Shown here: piece by piece, positions 1-10,969 of the stretch | Layout: every line of letters begins with the position of its first letter | Numbering within the stretch: the first letter of the stretch is position 1 | Source of the DNA: Tipula vernalis | Lineage: Eukaryota; Arthropoda; Insecta; Diptera; Tipulidae | Assembly: GCA_958295665.1 (NCBI GenBank) | Contig: OY282560.1 | Coordinates: 305,765,236-305,829,235 of the forward strand | DNA length: 64,000 nt | Direction: 5' to 3' | Notes under the pieces: model-generated | Databases searched by the model: none | What the model was told of the DNA's origin: nothing | The model's input: the letters and a program-made list of their open reading frames with translations, nothing else | Program-made: the position numbers and the translations under genes

Positions 1-1574
1 CATCTGTTGAGCTTTTGTCGAAGAAAATCTGGACCTTCCCACCACAATTTGTTTTTTATGAGTGCTAACGGTGTCGTGCCACGTGAAGCTATATCCGCTG
101 GATTATCGCATGACTTTACGTGGTGCCATGTTGCTTCTGGTAGCATAGTTTTTACTGCCGAAATTCTGTTTGCCACGAACGTTTTAAATTTGTTTGGTTC
201 CCCTGTGATCCAACATAGTGCAATGGTCGAATCTGACCACGCATATATTTTGAGGTTGTTGATTTCCAAGCTTCTTTGTGGGTGTTTAAGTAATTTTGCC
301 AATAGTAGAGTTGCATTTAGCTCCAATCGAGGAATGGATAGCTTTATTTTGGTTGGCGCGACTCTTGTCTTCGAAATTAATAATTGTGTTGTTATAATCC
401 CTTCTTTATTTGTTGTTCGATAATATATTGTGGCTGCGTATGCGTATTCTGAGGCATCAGCGAACCCGTGAAGCTCCGTTTCGACCTCGTCTGTTGTATC
501 TACCCATCTCTGGATTGTTATGTTTTTGATTTCACTTAATTCTTTCTTGTATTTTACCCACTTTGTATTTATGTTTTCTGGCAAGGGTTGATCCCAATCT
601 ATTCCTGATGTCCATACTTCTTGCATCATGATTTTTGCTGTGATTGTTATTGGGGAAAGCGGATGAGTCGGATAACAGCGAGCGTTTGGTTGACTGCTTG
701 TCTGATAGTTGTAATGTTTCTACGTTGAATTTGAAAAGGTCCTTTTGTGGATCGTATAGAATTCCCAATGTTTTAATGCAGTCATTTAACTTGATTTGAA
801 CGTCACCCGTGCCGTGTAGTTCTCTGGGAATATGGTTCAATACTTCTCTTGAGTTAGAGAACCATTTTCTTAAATTCAGTCCACCTCGTTCTGTGAGCAT
901 CTTTAATTCTTGTACAGCTCGAGTGGCTTCCTCTTTGTTGTTAGAACCTTTTAACAGATCATCCACGTAAAAATCTGTCAGTATGATGCTTGCTCCTATT
1001 GGATAATCATTATTTCCATCGGTAGCTAGTTGTTTTAAGGCTCTTATGGCTAAAAAACTGGCGGCTGTTGTTCCGTATGTTACCGTTTTAACTTGTATGC
1101 CTCCATTAGCTTGGAGGGGTTGCTTCGCCATAGAATTCGTTGATAGTTCTGGTCTTGTTTGTTAATCCAGATTTGTCGATACATTTTTTCTATATCTGCT
1201 GTCATTACAATCTTGTGTTTTCGCCATCGTAGTAAAATATCTGCTAAATCTTGTTGTAATTTTGGACCATTCATCATGCAATCGTTTAGAGATACTCCCG
1301 TTGTTGTTTTAGATGAGGCATCAAACGCTACTCTTAGCCTTGTTGTTGTGCTGTCTTTCTTGATTATGCCATGATGCGGTATATAATAGATATTGGTTGA
1401 TTTACCATTTTCTGGTTTTTCTTGTACTTGTTCCATGTGCTTCAAATTTATATATTCTTGTATGAATTGATGATATAATTGTTTGAACGGCGCATCTTTC
1501 TTGAATCGTTTTTCTAATTGTATCAATCTGGCAGCGGCCGTCTTCCTGGATTCCCCTAGTTCGGTTTGGTTACC
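1..1574 (-). pseudogene. BEL/Pao retrotransposon pol: RT and RNase H, integrase cut off by window edge
   Basis: Reads on the minus strand as the continuation of the gag-protease frame. From about 1526 down it carries a reverse transcriptase fingers/palm region, with the typical stretches RLRVAFDASSK and MTADIEKMYRQI. The catalytic YVDD box lies near 968-957. Below about 500 the frame holds an RNase H-like and connection region (SIPRLELNATLLAKLL, YAWSDSTIALCW, CDNPADIASRG). Integrase would lie beyond base 1. The frame is broken: one base appears to be missing in an A run near 1088, and a second shift with loss of a few residues occurs near 650-690. In life this polyprotein would copy element RNA into DNA. 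The order, the YVDD box and the neighbouring DUF1759-type Gag identify BEL/Pao rather than gypsy. Not functional as it stands. Confidence 0.9.
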
Positions 1575-3986
1575 CTAAAAAGCAATTCTTACTGTGTATC
1601 TGCCGTCTGAACATTGTTCTACATTTGACTCAAAATGCTTCTCTATCATGATTTCTTCTTCAGTGGTATCTCTCTCTTCAGGTATTGAGTCGTTTTCTAC
1701 CAGCAATCTCAGTTGATCCTCTATACTTTTAGTTGCAATCATCGTTGTTTTATGCTGACTACCTGTGTTGTTCCTGCTGCCCAATATAATCCAACCGAAT
1801 TCCGTTTGTTGTGCCATTGGCTCCAGTTGACCTCCCTTGATGATGTTGTTGATTAGTATTGATGGATAATAATCCGCGCCAAGTATAAGATCAATTGGCT
1901 GTGACTGGTTGTAGTGTGGATCAGCCAGTTGTATTTCGTTGAGATGCGTCCAGCTGGTTGTGGCAAAGTCCACCTCGGGTAATTGTTGGTCGAGTTTGTC
2001 GAATATCAATGGTTTGATATTCATTTGGAAATCTCCATCAAATCTTGGCGATATTTTTAGATTGATGGTGTGTCTGCAAATGCCTGCTTTTTTCCCACCT
2101 ACTCCTGAGATGGTGACGTGTACTTTCTCTTTTTTAAAGTTAAATAAATTTGCGGCCTTGGAGGATATAAATGTGGCCTGTGATCCTGGATCAATTAGAG
2201 CTCTTAGTGTGAAACAATCGCCTGTGCCAGTTGCGGCTCTGACTAATGCAGTTGGTAGTAAAACTTGTCCTAGCTGACTGATCACGAATGTTTTGGCGGT
2301 TTTGACACTACTTCCGGTGGTTGATGCTGCATTATTGCAGTGTAGAAGTGTGTGGTGTCCTCCTTTACACACAACACATGTTTCTGCCTGGCAGTTTCTT
2401 CCTTGATGCTGGCTTAAACATCGTATGCACAAGTTGTATGAGTTGACGAGCCTTGCTCGTTCTAATGTTGACATCTTTTTGAATTGCTGGCATTGATTTA
2501 AACCATGATGCTCCTTACACCCTTCCACCCAACATGTTTTGGTTAACATGGCTGTATTCACTCGTTTCAATGGTGATATGTATTGCATGTGTGGTCGTGG
2601 TGCTGTTGCTCTATGATTGCCCATGGCTTCCAAAGATTGAAACCTTCTCTCCAGGAATCCAAAGAAATCTTCCAGTTGTGGAATTTCTCTGGGCTTCTCT
2701 ATAGTTGTTTCGTATATCTTAATGGATTCTGGGTCTAATTTTTTGTTTAAAATGAAACCCACGAATGCCTCGAAGGGCGAATCCATATTTAGCCGCTTTA
2801 TGTTGTGTAATATTTCTCGCGCCGTATCGTGCAAATTTCTCACTGTTTGGGCGGATGGTATCTGAATTGTGGCCAATGACAATATTGCATTAAACTGATG
2901 GTTTGCCAGTAGCCTCACGTTGTTATACCTTGCTTGGATTATGTTCCAAGCGGTTTGGTAATTGTCACCTGTTGTTGTTAAGTGACTAATAATTTGGGCT
3001 GCTCCCTTCTGCAGGTGTGATTTCAGATACGTCATATTTACCGTATCTGTTAGTTTGCTGTTTTGGTGGATCAGTTCAGTGAATATATCGTTGAACGTTT
3101 CCCACCGTTCATAATCACCATAAAAGATCGGGATTTCTACCTTAGGCAGTTTCACCTGTGCTGCTGATCCTGCTGTGGTTGTTGTCTGGGGCTAAACTGT
3201 TGTAGTTTGATCATTGCATCTTCTACCCTCTCTTGACGCTTGGCATAATAATCTTCTCTAAAGTAGTTGGATGTTTGTTCGTCTTCTTCCAGCTCTACTA
3301 ATAATTCTGTGTGTTGGGCTGCGATTTATTTCATGTTATTTTCTAATTGTCTCGTTTTGATATTCACATATTCCTTAGATATGTTGTTGGTTTCCAAGGA
3401 ATAATTTATTGACGCCAATTTCTGATATAACTGCCGCATGAGCACGTCTTGCCTCTTGAACAATTTTGTGTTGTTGTTTCCTTCAAACTTTGCTGCTTGA
3501 AGGGCCTTGATTGAACTACTCATCAGTGGTTGTTGTTGTTGATTTGCCGCTGAGTAACCTTGTTTAATTTCCTCATTTTGGGAATCGGTTGATGAGCTTT
3601 GTATGGTATCCAACCGAATTGATGGTGTTGTTTTATATGATGCCTCGACAAGTGGGTTTGGTAGTTTTAAGACTTCTTGTGACGTTGTTGGTGTCAATGG
3701 CGGTCCGCTTTTTAGGCGATACCGCATTTCCTCTATCAGCTTATTGTAAACATCTGTCATGTTTTTTCTTGTTGTGAAATAAGCGTGATTTTGGCCCAGA
3801 GGCGGGACCATTCCTAGAATTTTGTCATCGATTCCAACGAATTCGTTATATAGCGTTTTAAGATTCGCTATTCTCTTCTCTAAGTAAGACTTCGTTTTTC
3901 TGTCTTCACCGTCTTTTCGATAGTTTCTCTCTAGCTGAACTATCTTTCCACTTGTTACCTCTTGGTATAGAAGTAACTAATCCATC
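1575..3986 (-). pseudogene. BEL/Pao gag and aspartic protease region
   Basis: The main open segment (3155-1575, 526 codons) begins with a Pao-type Gag domain (LPKVEIPIFYGDYERWETF, a classic entry motif). Next come Cys/His zinc knuckles around residues 205-275 (CWVEGCKEHHGLNQC, CIRCLSQHQGRNCQ, CVVCKGGHHTLLHC). An aspartic protease follows at about 300-440, with the active-site-like ALIDPGSQATFIS. A UAG codon at 1577-1575 then interrupts the frame immediately before the reverse transcriptase region, which continues in the same frame. Upstream, 3811-3326 is a separate Gag N-terminal segment ending in stops. The likely original ATG at 3986-3984 is followed almost at once by UAG. The domains are easily recognised, so the copy is fairly young, but it is inactivated. 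Confidence 0.9.
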
Positions 3987-4148
3987 TTGTTGTTGTTTGG
4001 TTTACTTGTGGTGGTTTTGATGCTTGTTGTTGCTTAGCTTCTCCTTTGACGGTAAGTTATGCGCCTGTTGTTCTTGGCTGCTGGTGTCGTCACCCTTGAC
4101 AATGTTACAGACTCTCTGTCTATATTTCTATTTGCCGGTTGTTTTAGT

Positions 4149-4162
4149 GGCTTGAAGGACCA
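4149..4162 (-). promoter_or_regulatory. Primer-binding site of the BEL element (tRNA-Tyr-like)
   Basis: In the element's sense this reads TGGTCCTTCAAGCC, immediately after an LTR ending in CA. It resembles the complement of insect tRNA-Tyr 3' ends (TGGTCCTTCGAGCC, from memory), with one mismatch. Position between LTR and gag is correct. Primer identity is inferred. Confidence 0.5.
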
Positions 4163-4615
4163 TGTAAAATCATAGACTTTTGTACTTAAATTATAAATTC
4201 AAGATAGTCTTGATCTACAGTTAACTAATAGATTACCACGGGTGGGGTCTATTGGTTATCGAGAATAAACAACTTGTTGTTGATATAAGAGTTCCGTATA
4301 TATTGATGGTTATTAAGATTACCACTGGTGGGGTCTTAATAATCTTGAGAACAAACACTTTGTTTCAGTTGTAAATTTATTCTGACGTTTATTTTTAATT
4401 GGCTCGTCTTTTTATACAAAATCTCATTCATCCAAATTACACTATTTTACAATAAAAAGAAATAATAAAACATTAATGTTTAGTAAGCATATTAATGAGA
4501 AAAGGTGTTGTGTGACATTATAAAGAAAACAGATTATTAATTTGTTAGGTTCCGGCTTGTAGTGTTGATGAGTTGACATAAAATATTGTGTTTTGTTGCA
4601 CTGTTGATCTCAACA
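4163..4615 (-). repeat. 5' LTR of the BEL/Pao element
   Basis: In sense orientation it starts TGTTGAGATCAACAG and ends ...TTTTACA, so it has TG...CA ends. It contains a TATA-like tataaaaag followed by AATAAA-like signals, as expected for an LTR promoter and polyadenylation region. It also holds an internal duplication of a segment like attaccacgggtggggtct (near 4233 and 4318). The primer-binding site abuts it. The partner 3' LTR would lie left of the window, so the limits rest on end motifs rather than on comparison of two LTRs. Bases 3987-4148 are the untranslated leader. Confidence 0.55.
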
Positions 4616-5019
4616 GATCAGCTTACCAGAGCTTCAAGTATCAACTGATCTAGCATAGAATTTTTTTGTCGTTTGCCAACTATTTATCACATTTTGTACT
4701 AAAAAGTTACTAAATATTGACTACATACGTGTTTGTAACCTGGTAAAATCTATAAAAACCAATAAGCGTTTTCTATCTTTCAGTTTTATTATATGTAACA
4801 GGGTGTACGGTTGGCCCAGTATCACCCGTGAGGAAAGCTAAGGCTTAGTCGTGTACCCCAATTAATCAATCAAATCTTATAAAGAAAGTTTACTAAGTCC
4901 AAATTTCTAGCATCGCTTTTCTACAGAGCTAATTTTTCTTATTAATTCCATATAGAAGGAAATCAAATGTTCATGGTTTAAGCTTACATAAACTTTTGGA
5001 ATTGTGGTTTGGCCAGGTA
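4616..5019. other. AT-rich spacer, no gene seen
   Basis: No coding signal is visible. A GC-richer stretch at about 4797-4860 (gtgtacggttggcccag ... gcttagtcgtgtacccc) weakly resembles 13885-13935 and may be the end of a dispersed repeat. This could not be confirmed by eye. Confidence 0.3.
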
Positions 5020-5594
5020 TTTACATTGATCAACATAATTCGAAAGTGTGGTACATATCCTTGTTACAAGACTCAAATAATAATAATTTATTTGACTGAA
5101 ATTAATAAAAACTTCTTATAAAAGTGAAATTTTTTATTACATTGGACTGGTTCATCTACGTTAACAAGGTCTCTTTAAAAGAAAGTAATTTTGTTGGTAA
5201 GTTTTTTTTACATGTTAATCATTAAATCGGTTACAATTTATAACCTAAATACCATAATTATTTAGACCTGCCTTACTAACTATAACGGATTAAATTTTTA
5301 TTTTTGAAGAATTTTAAGCCGTTGCACAATAGTCGAACGATGGCATTATAAAAATGAAACACTTTGATTTTGATTTGCAATATCTAATAACATTGCAATA
5401 AATATACTGCGCTACTTTGTCAAAAATGCATTTCCAAATAACTTAAACATCTTGCACCTTGATCACAATTCTGTGGCCAGTAATTAAAAACCATCTAATA
5501 CAAAAACAAATATTGTAACATTTTCATTTATTATTTAATTCATTTATTTATATGTATATTTTCTATCCATCCTTCGTAAAAATTAACTTTATTT

Positions 5595-6077
5595 TTATGA
5601 AGAGTTTGGCTTCAGAGTATAGTGTGTCCCGTTAAAAACTAAACCAAACTTTTTTTCAAAACTCTGACGAGTATAAACACCTCGCAATGGATCATCTGCC
5701 GGCTGGATGGTGAGAACATTAAAAATGTCCGATTTAAATTTTTCAAACTCATTTAAACCAAATAGCAGATATTTACGTTTTTCAACAACATCATTAAATA
5801 TAAACCCTAACATTGAGTCATCCAGATCATAGTATATCTCGCCATCTGGAAAACGTTCCTCTAAGGAAATGGTTATTCCAACTGTTGTAATTGTAACAGC
5901 TATGTCTCTACAAAACGGCAAACCTTGCTCTAATATTGGATATTCATTAGGATTATATAAACGGTGTGTACCAATTTGAAAAGCGCGATAAACCTCCAAA
6001 GCCTTAGCATACGAAATAAATCTATGCTTAAAAACTGGTAGTAAATCTGCACCGAGGTATTTTCCCGTTGAACTCAT
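5595..6077 (-). CDS. Unknown small protein family, copy 1 (160 aa)
   Basis: Intact 160-codon frame. No domain is recognised, and there is no signal peptide or membrane segment, so the protein is probably intracellular. Family hallmarks are present: LLPVFKH near residues 12-18, LPFCRDIA near 53-60, RFPDGEIYYDL at 75-85, and DDPLRGVYTRQSFEKKF at 128-144, which is identical in all four copies. The start is chosen because the other copies align from this ATG and its context is AAAGAAATG. A probable intron in the 5' untranslated region runs from 6181 down to 6105 (77 bases; donor AAG/GTAATT, acceptor TTTTAAAAG). AATAAA-like signals lie near 5540-5560. About 81% protein identity to copy 3 by hand count. 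Function unknown. An intact frame amid dead transposons suggests selection on the protein. Confidence 0.8.
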   Translation of the reverse strand: MSSTGKYLGADLLPVFKHRFISYAKALEVYRAFQIGTHRLYNPNEYPILEQGLPFCRDIAVTITTVGITISLEERFPDGEIYYDLDDSMLGFIFNDVVEKRKYLLFGLNEFEKFKSDIFNVLTIQPADDPLRGVYTRQSFEKKFGLVFNGTHYTLKPNSS

Positions 6078-6229
6078 TTCTTTAGTATAGATTTGTATGA
6101 ATTCCTTTTAAAATAAAATATTATAACATTAGAACTATTAAAAAAATTATTATAAAAAATATTTGGATTACACATAATTACCTTAGAATGTCTTCACCCG
6201 TTGAAACAAATTATCAGAATGCCAATAAA

Positions 6230-6420
6230 ATACCAATCATCGAGAAAAGAAAACTGTAATTAAAGCGGATTCACACGAGTCGCTTTGTGTGAATAATTCA
6301 AAGTAAATTCAAGTAAAATCGGTTTTAATTATATTCGCTTGTTAATCCTAAATGAACACTACCGATAGTTCGTTGTTTACATCGGTTACCCGAATCCGTT
6401 AATTAACAAATTATACATCA
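6230..6420 (-). promoter_or_regulatory. Conserved upstream region of copy 1
   Basis: Homologous to the region upstream of the other three copies. It contains gcggattcacacgagtcgc and the ACCGATGTAAACA-like stretch (tgtttacatcggttacccg on the plus strand). Conservation beyond the transcribed part suggests a promoter, but recent common descent of the block explains it equally well. Confidence 0.35.
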
Positions 6421-7029
6421 ATAATTAAAGTATAACAGTATGCAAATAAATAATTTCAGATACGTTTTGTGTATGTACAGAAAAATTGGATAAACCAAGG
6501 TAGAATATTAATAAATGGCTGAAAATAAACCGTCATTAAAACAATTACTATTTGAGATACAAGTAATTAATAAAATATCACTCATTAAGGGTAACAAAAA
6601 AATTTCGTGACGTCATTAAATTTTGGAAGGGAACACAAAAAATTCTTTCTGGGCAGTGAAATAAAGATTTTGAGAGACTACCAGTATAGAAAACTGGTGC
6701 AAATTTATTAAATGATATATCGCCGCCCAAGTATTATTTTTGCCTACGCCAATTTGGGAAAATCGCAATCAAAGTTTAAATCAAAAACTGATGTACTAAT
6801 CGAAAATGTTTAATAGCGTACCTTTAATTGACTACAGGAAGTGTTTTTCGACAAATATTGGCGGTGTAACTTAATAATTTTGACAGTTACAGCAATTCAA
6901 TAATTACTATCGCTTTGCCTAAGCGCAATTTTATTGAAGTAGATTTTTAGAGGTTTTGTCTATACCATACAAAATTTTGCCTATATGATATCCCTAATCC
7001 CTAAAATACATCTTGCCGCCGACAGAGAC

Positions 7030-7675
7030 AATAGTCACTTTTTAGTTCACTTTATAATATTTACACTATCGCTTACCAAATACTAATGATCCAATTCGAT
7101 CTCATCCGTCTTTTTATATACACAAACTTCATGAAATTTCATGACTTTGCCAGTCATAATATTGAAGAAACATTTATAACAATTTTATCATGGAAAATTC
7201 CATTTTATTACAGTGAAACATTGAGCTATTAATTTAACTTATTCTAATACGTCCTAGGTGTCACCGTAACATTAAATTATTTAGTTTTGACATCATTGGA
7301 TTGATTTTGCTTGATACGAATTCATTTGAGTAACCGGTACGAAATTTTAAAATTTGTTAGTCTCTCTCATATATTTAATGTTTTACCTTTGTGAGAGGAA
7401 TTTGGTTGTAATTTATATGACTATATGATAGTCCTTATATACTATATTGTGATAGTGACACCTAGTATATAATAGAATAAGTTAAATTAATAGCTCAAAA
7501 TGGAATTTTCCATGATAAAATTGTTCTACACTATTCTAACTAGAAAAATCATGAGCTTTCTAGAAGTTTGGTTTGTGTATATAAAAAGGCTAACGAAGTC
7601 GAATTGGATTAGTAATATTTGGTAAGCGATAGAGTAAAGATTAAAAAGGAATTACAATGTGAATTAAAAAGGGTT
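7030..7675. mobile_element. Hairpin (foldback/MITE-like) element
   Basis: The left arm (about 7035-7275) and right arm (about 7455-7672) are imperfect inverted copies. For example cactatcgcttaccaaata at 7064 pairs with atttggtaagcgatagagt at 7617, and catggaaaattccatttta pairs with aaatggaattttccatgat. Each arm carries a TATA-like tatataaaaag (right arm) or its complement. The right arm also has ttctagaa beside a second gaa, loosely like a heat-shock element. No coding frame. No clear target duplication was seen. Confidence 0.6.
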
Positions 7676-7944
7676 TTTGTGGAAATAAAAATTATAAGTG
7701 TACAGTAAAAATTTCAGGTCGATTTTTGCATTTGTAGCAATTTTTGTTTTCTTACTGGCATTTCTACAAATTCCTTACCCAGTCCTACGTCCTATGCAAA
7801 ATGCCATTATGCAATTTCGATTTTGCGGTACGCGATTGTCTGACCGGATTATTATTATTATTTGTATATCGGTGTATGATAGGTATACATAAAATAGTGA
7901 AAAAGAAGCAGATAGATTTTATTACGGTAAATATTGCGTTCAAT

Positions 7945-8720
7945 GTGGAAATGCCGAATGTTCAAAGGCTGAACGGCGAAAGGCAGAACGCTGAAAGGCC
8001 AAATCTGTCGGATGGCCGAATGTCGAAAGGCCGAATGTCGTATGGCCGAATGTGTCGAAAGGCCGTATGTCTAATGGCCGATTGGGCCGCAAGTGTTGGA
8101 AGGCCGAATGTCTAAAGGCCGAATGTCTAATGACCGAATGGATCGAAAGGCTGAATGTCGAAAGGCCGAATCATTCGAATGGCTGAACGTGTGGAAAGGC
8201 CGATTGGGTCGAAAGGGCGAGTTTTCATTAAAGTTTCCTTCACTTAATTGATTGAAATCAATATTTAAAATCATTGAATTTATTTCTTAATATAAAATGA
8301 TTTAAATAAATTGAAAATACGTGCTGATAAATTCTGTGTATGTACAATGTGACCAAATTTCGTCGGAAAGTAAAATTTATTTATATTTCTTTTTTTATTA
8401 TACATTTCATTTTTAATTATATGACAAAAAAAATACGTAAGAAGATTTTAATATTTAAGACAATTTACTATTAAACATTTTTATAGAAAAATTTTGATAA
8501 AAATATAAATTTTGAAATTTTCATTCATTAAAAGATGAAAAATTAAAATCAATTCCGACACAAACGGCCTTTGGACATTCGGCCTTTCGACGCAATCGGC
8601 CTTTCGACATTCGGCCTTTCGACCTACTTGGCCTTTCGACACATTCGGTCTTTCGAAATTTGGCTTTTCGATTTTCTGCCGTTCGATCCGTTCGGCCTTT
8701 CAACACATTCGGTATTTTTC
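7945..8720. mobile_element. Foldback element with arms made of a GGCCGAATGTCGAAA minisatellite
   Basis: From about 7950 to 8215 the plus strand repeats variants of ggccgaatgtcgaaa about fifteen times. From about 8565 to 8705 the complement (ggcctttcgacattc) is repeated in inverted orientation. The middle, about 350 bases, is plain AT-rich DNA. Tandemly repeated inverted arms are typical of Drosophila foldback elements, though no sequence relation to them is claimed. The open frames across the arms are products of the repeat, not genes. Confidence 0.65.
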
Positions 8721-8996
8721 AAGGCTATTCCAAATATTGAATATACGCAAAACTGTTTTAAATTATTTTGATGAAATTAAAATGCACGTGTTTGTAATGA
8801 TTACAGACAAAACTAGCCCCATTTGTTAAGGAAATTTATGGACTTAGGCCAAATCCTTACTAAATATCACTCTAATTACTGGAGATAGACGATTTAAAAA
8901 AAAAAGGAATTTTCCAAAGTCGAATTAGTGGATCTTCATATATGTGTACTCAATTTGCCACAAAAAAGCGCTTAGGTAACAATAATTCTGTAGCGA

Positions 8997-9860
<864 letters not shown>

Positions 9861-10703
9861 TTTGAGAAAGTTATTAGAGTCAAGAATACAGACACATATT
9901 AAAAATATTTATTTCAGCATGGAAACATACCAACGTTAATTTTTAGTACAACTGCCATTTTCATTTAGTACAATAGGTCACTAGTAGCTGATTTAAATTT
10001 AATAATTTGCTATATTTCAAAAGGCAGAAGATGTACGATAAAATGATGCACTTTTTATAATTTCCTTACATTATGATGATGCCTTTTCAAAATGTGTTAT
10101 GTGACAAATCGAAAAATAAACTGTTCATAATTTTTCGTAAAAGTTGCTAAAAATTTATAAGATCGCAGTAACATTTTGAATGAAAAAAAAAAAGTTTTAG
10201 TATGTCCGTCTCATTTTTATATATGGATAAAATCTATTCGCACTTTTCATCATTTACTTCTTCTTTTAGAGTAACAAAATATAATGAAAACAACAATGAC
10301 GGAGCGTTGTCAAAATAAAGACAATTCTTAGTGCTGCGAATGCCAGTATTTTTAAGTGGATGATAGGAGTAGCTACAATTTCCCATTTTTTTTAGCAAGT
10401 TAGCTAAATGTATTCTCTGTAACTCGTTATTTTCTAACATGCCGAATATACTATAGAACATTTGCATTTTAAGATGTCCCCGTTTATTTCACGTTTGAAG
10501 TCGTGAACCGCTCGAAAAAATCACTGTACATTTGAAAAGCTATACTCATTTTAAAGATGAGATCATTATCTATTAAAACCTTACTATTACTAAATTTTCC
10601 TTATTTTATCTATTTTCTATAGTGACAAGTATGTCAAAAATCTCGTTTTTCCAATTTAAAACAATGTACTGGTTAAACTAGGTCTTGTACATAAAGATTT
10701 ATA

Positions 10704-10705
<2 letters not shown>
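9861..10705. other. AT-rich stretch, nothing identified
   Basis: A minus-strand frame of 77 codons at 10234-10467 matches nothing I recognise and shows no motif or start context worth trusting. No repeat shared with the rest of the window was seen. Confidence 0.3.

Positions 10706-10782
<77 letters not shown>
10706..10782. repeat. (TA)n microsatellite
   Basis: About 75 bases of TA dinucleotides flanked by aatatataaat and atatataagt. Confidence 0.95.
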
Positions 10783-10787
<5 letters not shown>

Positions 10788-10969
10788 AGTGGGGTCTCTC
10801 TATGATTCTATTTAAAATATTTTAAAGTGATTGCATTACGTTATATATTAACGATATAGACTTGTTTCTATTTAATTGTCTTAGTGAATATGCTTTATGT
10901 AATTTCGATTCTTTCTAAAAAATGTTTTTTCAGTGTTTACCCGTCAATCATCAATATATAAAGTAAAAT

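Larger units (their letters stand above)
5020..6763 (-). repeat. Duplicated gene block, copy 1
   Basis: The gene at 5595-6077 lies inside DNA that is alignable by eye to the blocks at 33790-35447 and 18893-20402. Shared flank landmarks on the downstream side are aggtatttacattgatc (near 5020), ataattatttagacctgcc (near 5256) and a motif near 5475-5500. On the upstream side they are the splice site near 6181, gcggattcacacgagtcgc (near 6259) and gaaataaagattttgag (near 6659). Homology fades beyond a ccaaattgg near 6757. No terminal inverted repeats or target duplications were found at the edges, so how the block moves is unknown. Confidence 0.75.

Noticed and set aside
4797..4865. A second LTR or promoter beside the BEL element
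   Set aside because: Only a weak likeness to 13885-13935. No TG...CA ends or duplicate were found.
5020..6763. The family block as a proven polydnavirus or other endogenous viral segment
   Set aside because: Multi-copy intact small genes with introns would fit such a segment, but no viral structural gene, direct-repeat junction or excision motif was seen. Kept only as a possibility.
7950..8215. CRISPR-like or protein-coding repeat in the GGCCGAATGTC array
   Set aside because: Units are degenerate and contiguous and reappear inverted nearby. Open frames come from the 15-base period.
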